64,000 bases of DNA, taken from assembly GCA_031552405.1 (NCBI GenBank), contig JAVBMN010000023.1, positions 1-64,000 on the forward strand. Direction: 5' to 3'. A program made the translations under genes and the position numbers. The first letter of the stretch is position 1. Each line of letters starts with the position of its first letter. Below the pieces are notes generated by a model. The model saw nothing but the letters and a program-made list of their open reading frames with translations. It did not search any database and had not been told where the DNA came from. Origin of the DNA: UBA1794 sp031552405 (GTDB taxonomy: Bacteria; Bacteroidota; Bacteroidia; Bacteroidales; Bacteroidaceae). Below, piece after piece: positions 55,195 through 63,277 of the stretch.

Positions 55195-56217
55195 TTACTT
55201 CAGAGTCACGGCAGAGCCGTCGTGCAATTTGGTCTGCCCGGCAATAACTACCTGAGAGCCGGTAGGCACACCACTTATTAACTCGTATTCATTACCCATG
55301 CGGCGTCCGAGTTCTACTTTATTATAGCTTACCTTGCCTTTGTTGTATACATATACAAAGCGCTCTCCGCTTCCGGTTTGCTTTATCACAGCACGATCGG
55401 GCACCACCACACGGTTCTCTACACCCAGATTCAGCTCTGCCCGCGCAAACATACCAGGACGTACGCGCTGATTGTCATTAGGCAATGATATCTCAATAGA
55501 GAATGTGCGACTATCAGGGTTGACGGTAGGATAAATCAGACTGACCTTCCCGAGGAATTCTTCATCCCCATACACCTCAAGCTTCAATTTAGCAGGCATA
55601 CCAAGTTTAATCGCTTTAAAATAGCTTTCGCTCACATTGAGTACAAGCTTCACGGGGCTGATCTTTTCAATAACCAATACCGGATTACCCTGGCTGTACA
55701 TATCTCCATTGTCATAGTTGCGGGCAGTAACTACTCCACTTATAGGAGAAGTCAGCACCGTGTTCTCGGCAAGGTTCTGAAAAGAAGTCTTGGCTACATC
55801 CAAAGCCATCTTCAACGCATCCCAGTCCGACTTGGAAACACCACCTATCTTATAAAGCTCATCCACACGCTGGAACTCCGTTTCTCTATTCTGTAGCTGT
55901 AACTTAGCCTGGATCAGGCCTGCCTGATCCATTTGAACCAGCTGCTGGCCTTTGCTCACACGATCGCCTACATCCACCAGGATCTTCTCGATGCGTACAG
56001 CCATGGAAGGAGCAATGCTATTCTTTACATCCGCTTCTACCGTGGCTGTAAACTCTTCCACCTGATTCACAGGCCGAGCAGATACGGTAGCCACTGAAAC
56101 CTTTATTACCTCTTCTTTTGCAGCTGCCTTATCTTCATTTTCTCCACCGGAGCAGGCCGTACAAAGGGAAAGGGCCACAAGCGCCATCCCTTTCATTATT
56201 CGTTGTATATTCTTCAT
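55195..56217 (-). CDS. RND periplasmic adaptor (membrane fusion) lipoprotein
   Basis: 340 residues. A lipobox (LCTACSGGE) makes it an inner-membrane-anchored lipoprotein. Features in order: lipoyl/biotinyl-like halves (IEKILVDVGDRVSKGQQL; TSPISGVVTARNYDNGDMYSQG), an alpha-hairpin of moderate length (about 105-145, LQLQNRETEFQRVDELY), a beta barrel (VNPDSRTFSIEI) and a membrane-proximal domain. It links the RND pump to the outer-membrane channel. Gaps are 16 bp to tolC and 33 bp to the RND gene. Confidence 0.92.
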   Translation of the reverse strand: MKNIQRIMKGMALVALSLCTACSGGENEDKAAAKEEVIKVSVATVSARPVNQVEEFTATVEADVKNSIAPSMAVRIEKILVDVGDRVSKGQQLVQMDQAGLIQAKLQLQNRETEFQRVDELYKIGGVSKSDWDALKMALDVAKTSFQNLAENTVLTSPISGVVTARNYDNGDMYSQGNPVLVIEKISPVKLVLNVSESYFKAIKLGMPAKLKLEVYGDEEFLGKVSLIYPTVNPDSRTFSIEISLPNDNQRVRPGMFARAELNLGVENRVVVPDRAVIKQTGSGERFVYVYNKGKVSYNKVELGRRMGNEYELISGVPTGSQVVIAGQTKLHDGSAVTLK

Positions 56218-56233
56218 ACTATCTATATTTTCT

Positions 56234-57556
56234 TTATTCTTGTCCCAATACTTTCTCCAAATCGGCTCTTGAAACGAGGTAATCGTAAATAGCCTGAGTA
56301 TATGATAATTCCGCTTGAGTAAGTGCTACCTCCGAGTCGTTCAACTCCAGCAAAGTGCCGGCTCCCACTTCATAACGCTTTAAAGAAATATCACGCCCCT
56401 TCTGAGCCTGAACCCTGTTCTCCTTTGTGGTAACCAGTTGCTCCGTACTTACATCCATACTATTCTGATAAGCCTGAGCCTGCATAACCAACTGCCGGGT
56501 TACATCCTGGCGCTGGTTCAGCAGTTGCTGTTGCTGAATTCTTGTTTTCTTTACAGCAGTGAAATTACTGGCTTTGTAAAGAGGTATATTCAGATTCAAC
56601 ATGATATTGGAATAGGGGAACCAGTTGTAATCAAACACTTTGATATCATCACTCATGGAGGTATAGAAATAGTTAAAACCGGCAGACAGAGTAGGTAAAA
56701 AACTCGTCTTCTGAATCTTTAGCGAATGCGACAGCAGTTTATCATTCCATTCCAACTGCTTCAGGCTGCTATTCTTCTTCACAGAAGTACTGTCTAAAGC
56801 CATCCGTACCACAAACATACTTTCTTCATAATCCGAAAGATGCTCCGAAGCCTCTATGCGATAATTGCCATCAAGAGCTAATAATACTTTCAACTGAAGT
56901 TCGGCCAGGCTAATTGCATTTTTCGACGCTATCACACTTGGATTTAGGCTATTGGCTTGCACTTCAGCGCGTATTTTTTCATATTCGCTAACCTTTCCCT
57001 GCTCATATTTTGCCGCAACAATGTGAAAGTTCGCCAAGCCCTGGTCATAGCTTTTCTTTATTACATGATAGCTGTCCTGAGCCAGCAGGAGTTGATAATA
57101 AGCCTTAGTTACTTGATTGATCAAGTCCAACTTGCTTCCACGTGCCTTTTCCACCGCAAGGGCAATGTCATCTTTTGACATAGACATCGTCTTATACAAT
57201 GCCGGAATATACACAGGAAGATTTAATGAAAGCCCCCCACTGAAGGAGTTGGCAATACCCATAGACACACGATTCCCATTAAACACAACAGTTTGCTTCT
57301 CTACCGCATACGTATAAGAACCCACAAGATCAGCCGTTGGCAACAATGCCTGCCAAGCCTCTTGGTCGGAAACCTTCTTCAGTTGGATCTCCTGATCGGC
57401 AATCACCATAGTAGGATTCTCATTCAATGCAATGCGACAAGCTTCCTGCAAAGTCAATTTCAATGAAGTAACCTCCTGTCCTGCTACAGAGAGTACACTA
57501 AAAACACTACATATTACACTTACACAGAGAACAATTCTTTTCCTCTTCATAGACAA
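56234..57556 (-). CDS. TolC-family outer membrane efflux protein
   Basis: 440 residues. After a signal peptide (ending VAGQ) come the two TolC/OEP repeats with long helical segments (LTLQEACRIALNENPTM and YEVGAGTLLELNDSEVALTQAELSY). It would form the trimeric outer-membrane channel of the pump. It starts 4 bp after the tetR stop. Confidence 0.92.
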   Translation of the reverse strand: MSMKRKRIVLCVSVICSVFSVLSVAGQEVTSLKLTLQEACRIALNENPTMVIADQEIQLKKVSDQEAWQALLPTADLVGSYTYAVEKQTVVFNGNRVSMGIANSFSGGLSLNLPVYIPALYKTMSMSKDDIALAVEKARGSKLDLINQVTKAYYQLLLAQDSYHVIKKSYDQGLANFHIVAAKYEQGKVSEYEKIRAEVQANSLNPSVIASKNAISLAELQLKVLLALDGNYRIEASEHLSDYEESMFVVRMALDSTSVKKNSSLKQLEWNDKLLSHSLKIQKTSFLPTLSAGFNYFYTSMSDDIKVFDYNWFPYSNIMLNLNIPLYKASNFTAVKKTRIQQQQLLNQRQDVTRQLVMQAQAYQNSMDVSTEQLVTTKENRVQAQKGRDISLKRYEVGAGTLLELNDSEVALTQAELSYTQAIYDYLVSRADLEKVLGQE

Positions 57557-57560
57557 CTAC

Positions 57561-58208
57561 TTATTTATTCTTCTTGATCTTCTTATATTCTTCCACAAAC
57601 CTTTCAACTATCAACAAACCTTTCTCCGTAGCCAACCCTCGAAGAAAGTTAAAGAAGATCGATTCATAGACATCAAAATAAGAATACTTTGTAAACAGAT
57701 CACTTTGCGTGGATAAAAACTCAAACTGATAATCCAGCAATTCTTGTGTAATCTCAAAATTCACATCCTCACGCAAAAGCCCCTCTTCCACCCCGCGTTT
57801 AAAGAATGCAATCGTATCATTTGCACGCATGCATTTTCCTTCTTTATACGCTTCTTGTACAGAAGGATAACGGCGAAAATCCAAGAAAAAGGTTGGATTT
57901 ACATGCGAGAAAGCCTCTACCGTATACCGATAGAATGACAAAATTATATCGATAACGTTATCATGCATTGATTCAATCTGGCAAACTACGCCCATATGCT
58001 CTTCATGAAGCTGGTGCATACAAGATATTATCAGGCTCTCTTTATCCGGAAAAACTTCATACAATGTGCGTTTAGAAATACCTAATAAAGAAGCTACTTC
58101 ATCCATCGTTACTGCCCGAATGCCTTCCTTCATATACGCTTGAAGCGCAACCCCTGTAATCTGGCTACGCAAAAGCTTCTCCTTTTGTTCCTTACCTTCT
58201 TGTTTCAT
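57561..58208 (-). CDS. TetR/AcrR-family regulator of the efflux operon
   Basis: 215 residues from the ATG at 58208; in-frame codons upstream cross the promoter. The helix-turn-helix is clear (TMDEVASLLGISKRTLYEVFPDKESLI, written here as TMDEVASLLGISKR then TLYEVFPDKESL, about residues 34-62) with a divergent C-terminal ligand-binding domain. Being first in the operon, it probably represses its own promoter and releases it when a pump substrate binds. The -7 box ends 6 nt from the ATG, so the mRNA should be leaderless or nearly so. Confidence 0.9.
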   Translation of the reverse strand: MKQEGKEQKEKLLRSQITGVALQAYMKEGIRAVTMDEVASLLGISKRTLYEVFPDKESLIISCMHQLHEEHMGVVCQIESMHDNVIDIILSFYRYTVEAFSHVNPTFFLDFRRYPSVQEAYKEGKCMRANDTIAFFKRGVEEGLLREDVNFEITQELLDYQFEFLSTQSDLFTKYSYFDVYESIFFNFLRGLATEKGLLIVERFVEEYKKIKKNK

Positions 58209-58214
58209 TGGGCA

Positions 58215-58222
58215 CAAAGATA
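58215..58222 (-). promoter_or_regulatory. -7 element TATCTTTG, 6 nt from the tetR start
   Basis: The plus-strand CAAAGATA gives an exact TAnnTTTG on the minus strand. Six bases (TGCCCA) separate it from ATG. Confidence 0.65.
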
Positions 58223-58275
58223 CAATGAAAACTATACGAGAGAGTAAAGTTTTTGCTAATAATATTAAAAAAACA

Positions 58276-58321
58276 AAAGAACCCAATGAAAAAGATAGAT
58301 TTACCTTTCATTGGGTTCTTT
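58276..58321 (-). terminator. Terminator of the wza-wzc operon
   Basis: AAAGAACCCAATGAAA (58276-58291) pairs perfectly with 58306-58321 (16 bp). The minus strand continues with T-rich sequence. It separates wzc from the tetR promoter. Confidence 0.9.
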
Positions 58322-58344
58322 GTATCAGAATACAAATCTACTTC

Positions 58345-60831
58345 TTATCGGCGAAGAAGATATTTATTGATAAAACGCCTGTGCCAAGGAAGGAGTTCCT
58401 TTTTCTTGGTATCATCCGTATAACCGTAGCCATAACCATAACCGTAGCCATAACCGTAGCCATAACCATATCCGTAACCGTAGCCATAACCGCGTTTATC
58501 CAATGCGCAGTCATTCAACATTACACACATATTCTTAAACTTACCACCCTTATGGAGTTTCTCCAGTTCAGGCAGGTAACGACGGTCAAGCATACCTTCA
58601 CGAACTACATAGACTGTAAGATCTGACACACGATTTACTGTCACCGCATCCGCAACCACTAGGGCAGGAATATTATCTACTACGATATAGTCATACTTAT
58701 CACGAAGAATAGCAAATAGTTCATCAAAGCGCTCGCTCAGGAACAACTCTGCAGGATTAGGCGGTTTAGGCCCGGAAGGCAGAATAGCCAGATTAGGATT
58801 CAGGTTACTCGGGAAGATCAGATTGTCTACATTATCTTCTGTCTCAGCCAGATAATTACTCAACCCCTTCACATGCTTCATACCCATTCGCTTGGAACCT
58901 GTATTTTTACGGATATCACTATCCACCCAAAGCACACTCTTACCTCCCATGGCCAATGTCACTGCAAAGTTACGGGCAAGTAATGATTTACCCTCTCCCG
59001 ACATTGTACTGGTAAAGATAATAACTTTAGCATTCTTATTGATAAAATGCAGGTTAGCTCGAGCTAGGCGGAAGGCCTCACTCACCGAGTCATTATGCTT
59101 GTCCTTTACTACCAACTCTTCATTTGCATCAGCTTCGCCCAAAGCAGGAATCTCGCCCAGAATAGGCAGGGAAGTCTGTTCTTCAATATCCTTACGTCCA
59201 CGAACCTTGGTATCAAGCAATGACATCACGTACAGGATAGCAAATGGAATAATCAAACCGATGGCCAGTGCAGCCAACATCATCATACCGCGCTTAGGTG
59301 CCACCATGAACTCGCTTCCGTAAGGAGGCTCAACCAAACGCACATTACTCTCGGTAATGGCCAACTTAATGGCATTTTCTTCGCGTTTGTTCAACAAGAA
59401 CGTATAAAGGCTCTCTTTGATTTGTTGCTGGCGGGTAGCATCCAATGCATTCTTTTCCTGAGCAGGAACAGAGGTAATCATAGCATCAGCAGAAGCTTCC
59501 ACACGACGGGCACGATCTAAACGAATATTCAAGCTCTTCACGTTTGCATCCAATGATTTACGTATGGTGCTTTTCAAGGTCTTCAAACCACGATCCATAT
59601 TTGCAATCACCGGCGCATCTTCACTAGAGTTTTCAACCAGACGGTTGCGTTGCAACATCATTTTGTTATACTCCGATATCTGGCTGGCAGCAGTCAAATC
59701 CTCCATAGAGCTCAACTCCGGAATCAATTCGTTGTCACGTGAACTGTCATCCAGGAAAGAACGAATGTAATTAGCCACAGCTACCTGAGTTTCCAAGGTA
59801 ATGGTTGCATCTTTGGCTTTCGTTCCTTCGGTCAGATACTGCGAACCACCTGTTTTAAAATCCAGAATACGATTCTGGCTCTTAATCTGGGCCAAACGGC
59901 TATCTACCACCCCTAGTTCACGCCCCAATACGTCAATACGCTCTTTGATAAAGTTCTCTGTATTCTGGGCTACCCGGTTCTTATCATCAATCGTAAACCT
60001 ATTGTAGACATCTATCAGTGTACTAAGCACTGCATCTATACGATCAATATTTTCATCGGTACAGGTTATCGTTACCAAAGAAGTTTCGTCCAATAATTCT
60101 GTAGACAAACAGCTCTTATAGTATATAGCCGCATCATTTACACTGGTTCTGGATATATACAAATCCGCAGTGCTCATTTCTTCTTCTTCTATCGCTTCAA
60201 CCTTTTTATTATCGCTCTTTTCTTTGTTAGGGCTGACAAGGATACGACCAAAAGGAGTAGATATTGGAGAATAGTAAATCACATCTTTCTCCCAACTTAC
60301 TTCATCGTTACCAATCTGAACCTCGCTGATCCGACAACGTTTACTATCAATAGGCGTCAGTTTAAAAGAAGTAAACTCCTTAAAGTCATCCAGGAAGGCT
60401 ACCGTATAAGGGGTATCTGTAAACAGGCTTCTTTTTCTCAACCAGAGCTTGCGTTCATAATTCACATCCAAATGCAAACGCTTCACGACCTCTTCAATAA
60501 GAGGGGTTGACTTCAGCACATAGAGTTCATTTTCAAGCATATTGGCTGCGCTTTTCCCGTTCAGTTCAAGGAAAGCAGACATTTCTGTACTCACACCCGC
60601 TTTATCGTCCGACTTAATCATCACCATCGTTTGATGCTGATACGTTGGAGCTATGGTTGCAATGTATAAACGCATAAGCACCAAACAAGCCAAAACCGAT
60701 ACCACAAACCAGTACCAGCGGGCAATTAAGAAATCAAGAATCGTACGCAACGAAAAGAATGACTCTTGTTCCTTCTCCTCAGTTTCTACAAAATAGCCTT
60801 GGCCGTTATTAGGATTTACTTCTTTGATCAT
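58345..60831 (-). CDS. Wzc-like polysaccharide co-polymerase/tyrosine autokinase with a Gly-Tyr repeat tail
   Basis: 828 residues. A Wzz-type chain-length domain follows TM1 (about 38-60), coiled coils span about 280-500, and TM2 is near 515-540. The cytosolic BY-kinase domain has Walker A SGEGKSLLARN (about 608-618), Walker A' VLWVDSDIR and a Walker B-like YIVVDNIP. The C-terminal tyrosine cluster is replaced by 12 uninterrupted Gly-Tyr pairs (coded by 58420-58491) followed by a basic end. BY-kinases autophosphorylate such tyrosines to control assembly of capsule or EPS. It is 10 bp downstream of wza; no glycosyltransferase genes follow. Confidence 0.92.
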   Translation of the reverse strand: MIKEVNPNNGQGYFVETEEKEQESFFSLRTILDFLIARWYWFVVSVLACLVLMRLYIATIAPTYQHQTMVMIKSDDKAGVSTEMSAFLELNGKSAANMLENELYVLKSTPLIEEVVKRLHLDVNYERKLWLRKRSLFTDTPYTVAFLDDFKEFTSFKLTPIDSKRCRISEVQIGNDEVSWEKDVIYYSPISTPFGRILVSPNKEKSDNKKVEAIEEEEMSTADLYISRTSVNDAAIYYKSCLSTELLDETSLVTITCTDENIDRIDAVLSTLIDVYNRFTIDDKNRVAQNTENFIKERIDVLGRELGVVDSRLAQIKSQNRILDFKTGGSQYLTEGTKAKDATITLETQVAVANYIRSFLDDSSRDNELIPELSSMEDLTAASQISEYNKMMLQRNRLVENSSEDAPVIANMDRGLKTLKSTIRKSLDANVKSLNIRLDRARRVEASADAMITSVPAQEKNALDATRQQQIKESLYTFLLNKREENAIKLAITESNVRLVEPPYGSEFMVAPKRGMMMLAALAIGLIIPFAILYVMSLLDTKVRGRKDIEEQTSLPILGEIPALGEADANEELVVKDKHNDSVSEAFRLARANLHFINKNAKVIIFTSTMSGEGKSLLARNFAVTLAMGGKSVLWVDSDIRKNTGSKRMGMKHVKGLSNYLAETEDNVDNLIFPSNLNPNLAILPSGPKPPNPAELFLSERFDELFAILRDKYDYIVVDNIPALVVADAVTVNRVSDLTVYVVREGMLDRRYLPELEKLHKGGKFKNMCVMLNDCALDKRGYGYGYGYGYGYGYGYGYGYGYGYTDDTKKKELLPWHRRFINKYLLRR
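58420..58491 (-). repeat. Gly-Tyr coding microsatellite (12 six-base units)
   Basis: 72 bp of imperfect hexamers (ACCATA, GCCGTA, ACCGTA on the plus strand; one TCC variant) encode 12 Gly-Tyr dipeptides. Loss or gain of whole units keeps the frame, so tail length can change without knocking out the gene. Confidence 0.9.
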
Positions 60832-60841
60832 AAAAGCTTAT

Positions 60842-61642
60842 TTATTTCGATAAAACAGAAATCAGTGATACGACGGAAATAATAATAGACAATATAGAAC
60901 TACTTGCACTCCAGTAGGTAAAGAACGGGCTTGCCTTTACGCTAAGGCTTTGATTCGATTCTATATATATAATGTCATTTTGCTTCATATAATAATAAGG
61001 AGAAGTCAGAAGACTAGGAGAAGTCAAGTCCACACGTCCCCAGCTACGCACTCCATTTTCCTCACGTACTACCAATACATTTTTACGAAGGCCTCCCGGC
61101 TGCAAGTCGCCTGCCTTAGCCAAAGCCTCCAATATCGTCATACGGTCACTCTCCACAGAAACCGGTCCGGGAGTTTTCACATCACCCAAAACAGAAATTT
61201 TAAAGTTCATTATTTTAACACTCACAATAGGATCATACGCATACCCAGCTTCTTTAAACTTCTGCGCCAACATATTCTCCAACTCGGAGGTGGTTTTCTC
61301 ATCCACCTTCAGATTCCCAAATATCGGGAGGTTAATATAACCTTTTTGATCCACCTGGTAGTAATTCATTTTCTGTGAACTACTATACGAACTGGTATTC
61401 TGTCCTACCTGACCTAAAAGCAGATTATTTCCAAACGGTTCAAGCAAGTCACGATCCTTAGAACCCACCTTAATGCTCAACATATCATCACTTTGGATTT
61501 TCAACGTGTAATTTTGAATGATTTGTTCAGTTTGATTGGAAATAGAATCTATTCCCTGTAAATAAACCAGCTCCTTCTGAGGAGTACAAGAAGTACCTAA
61601 TACAACGACAATCAGTACTATTAAAGATACGAATTTTCTCAT
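60842..61642 (-). CDS. Wza-like polysaccharide export lipoprotein
   Basis: 266 residues. The lipobox VLGTSC puts the acylated Cys at residue 19. A polysaccharide-export domain (YTLKIQSDDMLSIKV, QKGYINLPIFGNLKV) and an SLBB-like domain (FKISVLGDVKTPGPVSV, ILEALAKAGDLQPGG) follow. The C-terminal hydrophobic stretch (SSSILSIIISVVSLISVL) is the amphipathic/TM helix that lines the outer-membrane pore in Wza. It is shorter than E. coli Wza (about 380 residues), as usual in Bacteroidetes. First gene of the pair with wzc. Confidence 0.92.
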   Translation of the reverse strand: MRKFVSLIVLIVVVLGTSCTPQKELVYLQGIDSISNQTEQIIQNYTLKIQSDDMLSIKVGSKDRDLLEPFGNNLLLGQVGQNTSSYSSSQKMNYYQVDQKGYINLPIFGNLKVDEKTTSELENMLAQKFKEAGYAYDPIVSVKIMNFKISVLGDVKTPGPVSVESDRMTILEALAKAGDLQPGGLRKNVLVVREENGVRSWGRVDLTSPSLLTSPYYYMKQNDIIYIESNQSLSVKASPFFTYWSASSSILSIIISVVSLISVLSK

Positions 61643-61674
61643 AAAAAAAACCTATGAATTATTCAGTTTGGGTG

Positions 61675-61682
61675 CAAAGGTA
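61675..61682 (-). promoter_or_regulatory. -7 element TACCTTTG for wza-wzc
   Basis: The plus-strand CAAAGGTA gives an exact TAnnTTTG, 33 bp before the ATG at 61642; a T8 tract directly precedes the start codon. Confidence 0.65.
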
Positions 61683-61941
61683 GCTATATTTTTCTGAATT
61701 CACACCAAACATATAGAAAAAACAACAAGCCAAGGAGCCCTTTCTTGTAATTACAATTTACACTTATCAACATTTTTCTTCTCCACAGCCCATTTAACAC
61801 CCCAAACGAGCCACGCTACAACCAGAAGAACATCAAATAAAAGTCAGAGAACTAGCACACAGAACCCTTTAGCCACAGCGCTACAGCCCACCAGTCTCAA
61901 ACCTAATATCCAGAAAAGCAGCCCTAAGGTTCCACAATCCC

Positions 61942-62060
61942 AGGCCTGAGATTTTCAACTTGACACCTGTGTTATTTAAACTTCAAGCCTGTGTTTTCCA
62001 AACTCATGCGCATCAGCCGAAAAGCTGGCAAGCACCAGTTTTCCAACTGACGCGCACGAG
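61942..62060. repeat. Composite 21-22 bp-phased palindrome array (copy 3)
   Basis: AGGCCTG (61942), ACACCTG (61963) and AAGCCTG (61985) are spaced 21 and 22 bp. They are followed by GCAT/GCAC-centred words at 62010, 62032 and 62054, each 22 bp apart, ending in ACGCGCACGAG. This repeats the two-part order of copy 1 in more degenerate form. Confidence 0.7.
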
Positions 62061-62136
62061 TTTCAGAGACTGCAAACCTACGAGAAAAAGTAGAATTCCT
62101 TCTCTCTCCCAAGAGTGTGTGGTTTTACTATTCACA

Positions 62137-62424
62137 CCCTTCATACCTCTTGAAAGCCTTACCCACAAGCGCTTTGCGGGTGAAGGGCGGGGATGAACCC
62201 CGTGAAGGACACCCTTCACAGATGCAGGTCTACCCTCTCGTTTCAATCCACCAAAACATACAGCACCCTAACAAGCCTCCTTTTCTCTTTCCCGTGTGAA
62301 GGATGGGTGAAGGGCACCCTTCACCCACAAACGCCTGACAGCAAGCATTATACAAAACCTCCGTGAAGGGCATGATTCACATTTAAAACGCTATATAACA
62401 GGCCATTGCAGCACACGTGAAGGG
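62137..62424. repeat. GTGAAGGG/CCCTTCAC repeat cluster
   Basis: Octamers or one-base variants occur at 62137 (CCCTTCAT), 62180, 62202, 62212, 62296, 62307, 62317, 62363 and 62417 in both orientations. A perfect palindrome with 10-bp arms and a 2-bp centre (GGGTGAAGGG, 62305-62326) lies in the middle. The element resembles the cluster at 146-228. No gene is supported between 61683 and 62752. Confidence 0.7.
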
Positions 62425-62752
62425 CAATAGACTTTTTCTTACTGAACAGAGGAAAAACACCCCTTACCATCATCAGTCAGCAAAAACAAGAGATCAAAAA
62501 CAGAAAGCAACAATCCGCCTAACACCGTACACCAAATTTGTCGAAATATTTCACCCCATAAACAACGTCCCCTCTCTTACCCTTCGACCTAAACAAACAC
62601 AACCAATCCAAGCATCAACAAATAAAAAAAAGACAGAGATCAAAAACACGCGAACCATTGAAAACAAGCATATTAAACAAGAATCCCCAACCACAAAAAG
62701 AGACCAGATATTCTTTTTTTTTCGTACGCGCAAAAAAAACAAGAAATAAGCG
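62425..62752. other. A-rich gene-free stretch upstream of mraZ
   Basis: Strongly A-rich on the plus strand, without coding character. An open frame here (62417-62749) would begin inside a repeat and encode a Lys-rich low-complexity peptide, so it is not accepted as a gene. It probably holds upstream promoter sequence of the division cluster. Confidence 0.5.
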
Positions 62753-62767
62753 TGGGGGATTGTGGGG
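62753..62767 (+). promoter_or_regulatory. Predicted MraZ operator (TGGGG direct repeats, 10-bp period)
   Basis: TGGGG at 62753-62757 and 62763-62767 are separated by exactly 5 nt; a degenerate third repeat may start at 62773. E. coli MraZ binds TGGGN direct repeats separated by 5-nt spacers. The site lies directly upstream of the -7 box, ideal for autoregulation. Confidence 0.75.
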
Positions 62768-62774
62768 AATTGTG

Positions 62775-62782
62775 TAACTTTG
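62775..62782 (+). promoter_or_regulatory. -7 element TAACTTTG of the mraZ operon
   Basis: An exact TAnnTTTG match 28 bp before the mraZ ATG, abutting the predicted MraZ operator. A GTG at 62762 upstream of it is therefore not the start. Confidence 0.7.
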
Positions 62783-62809
62783 CCTCTTCAATCTATACAA
62801 AGCAGCTCA

Positions 62810-63277
62810 ATGAATCCCTTCATAGGAAATATCGAGGCTCGGATGGATGCAAAAGGTCGTGTATTTGTACCCTCTTCTTTCCGAAAAATCCTTCAACAAG
62901 AAGGAGACAGATTCATTCTGCGCAACGACATCTACCAGCCATGCCTGATATTATATCCCGAGTCGGAATGGCGAAGGGAAATAGAAACCCTTACCTCAAG
63001 GCTCAATCTCTTCAGCGCTAAAGACAAAATGCTTTTCCGCGCATTCGTAGCAGAGGCCGAAACCATTACACTCGATGCCAACGGACGCATCCTGATCCCT
63101 CGCCGGCTCTTACAGGCTGCAACCATCGAAGAAGGGGTTCGTTTTATAGGCATGGGTCAGACAATCGAGCTTTGGAACGCCGAAAATACTCAAAAGCCAT
63201 TCTTAAGTCCTGCAGAGATGATGCATCAAATGGAAGAAATCTTGGGAAACAACAGAAAGGAGGAGAACCACCAATGA
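62810..63277 (+). CDS. mraZ: Transcriptional regulator MraZ
   Basis: 155 residues from the ATG at 62810, where the family consensus begins (MNPFIGNIEARMDAKGR). Two SpoVT/AbrB-like halves are visible, with DAKGRVFVPSSFR near residue 13 and DANGRILIPRRLL near residue 92. MraZ is a ring-forming DNA-binding protein that represses the division and cell-wall (dcw) operon it heads. Its TGA overlaps the rsmH ATG by 4 nt. Confidence 0.96.
   Translation: MNPFIGNIEARMDAKGRVFVPSSFRKILQQEGDRFILRNDIYQPCLILYPESEWRREIETLTSRLNLFSAKDKMLFRAFVAEAETITLDANGRILIPRRLLQAATIEEGVRFIGMGQTIELWNAENTQKPFLSPAEMMHQMEEILGNNRKEENHQ

Noticed and set aside
61960..62246. Small open frames on both strands within the repeat region
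   Set aside because: They coincide with the repeat arrays and have no ribosome-binding or coding character.
62417..62749. 110-codon open frame upstream of mraZ
   Set aside because: It starts with GTG inside a repeat octamer, is Lys-rich and of low complexity, and runs into promoter sequence.
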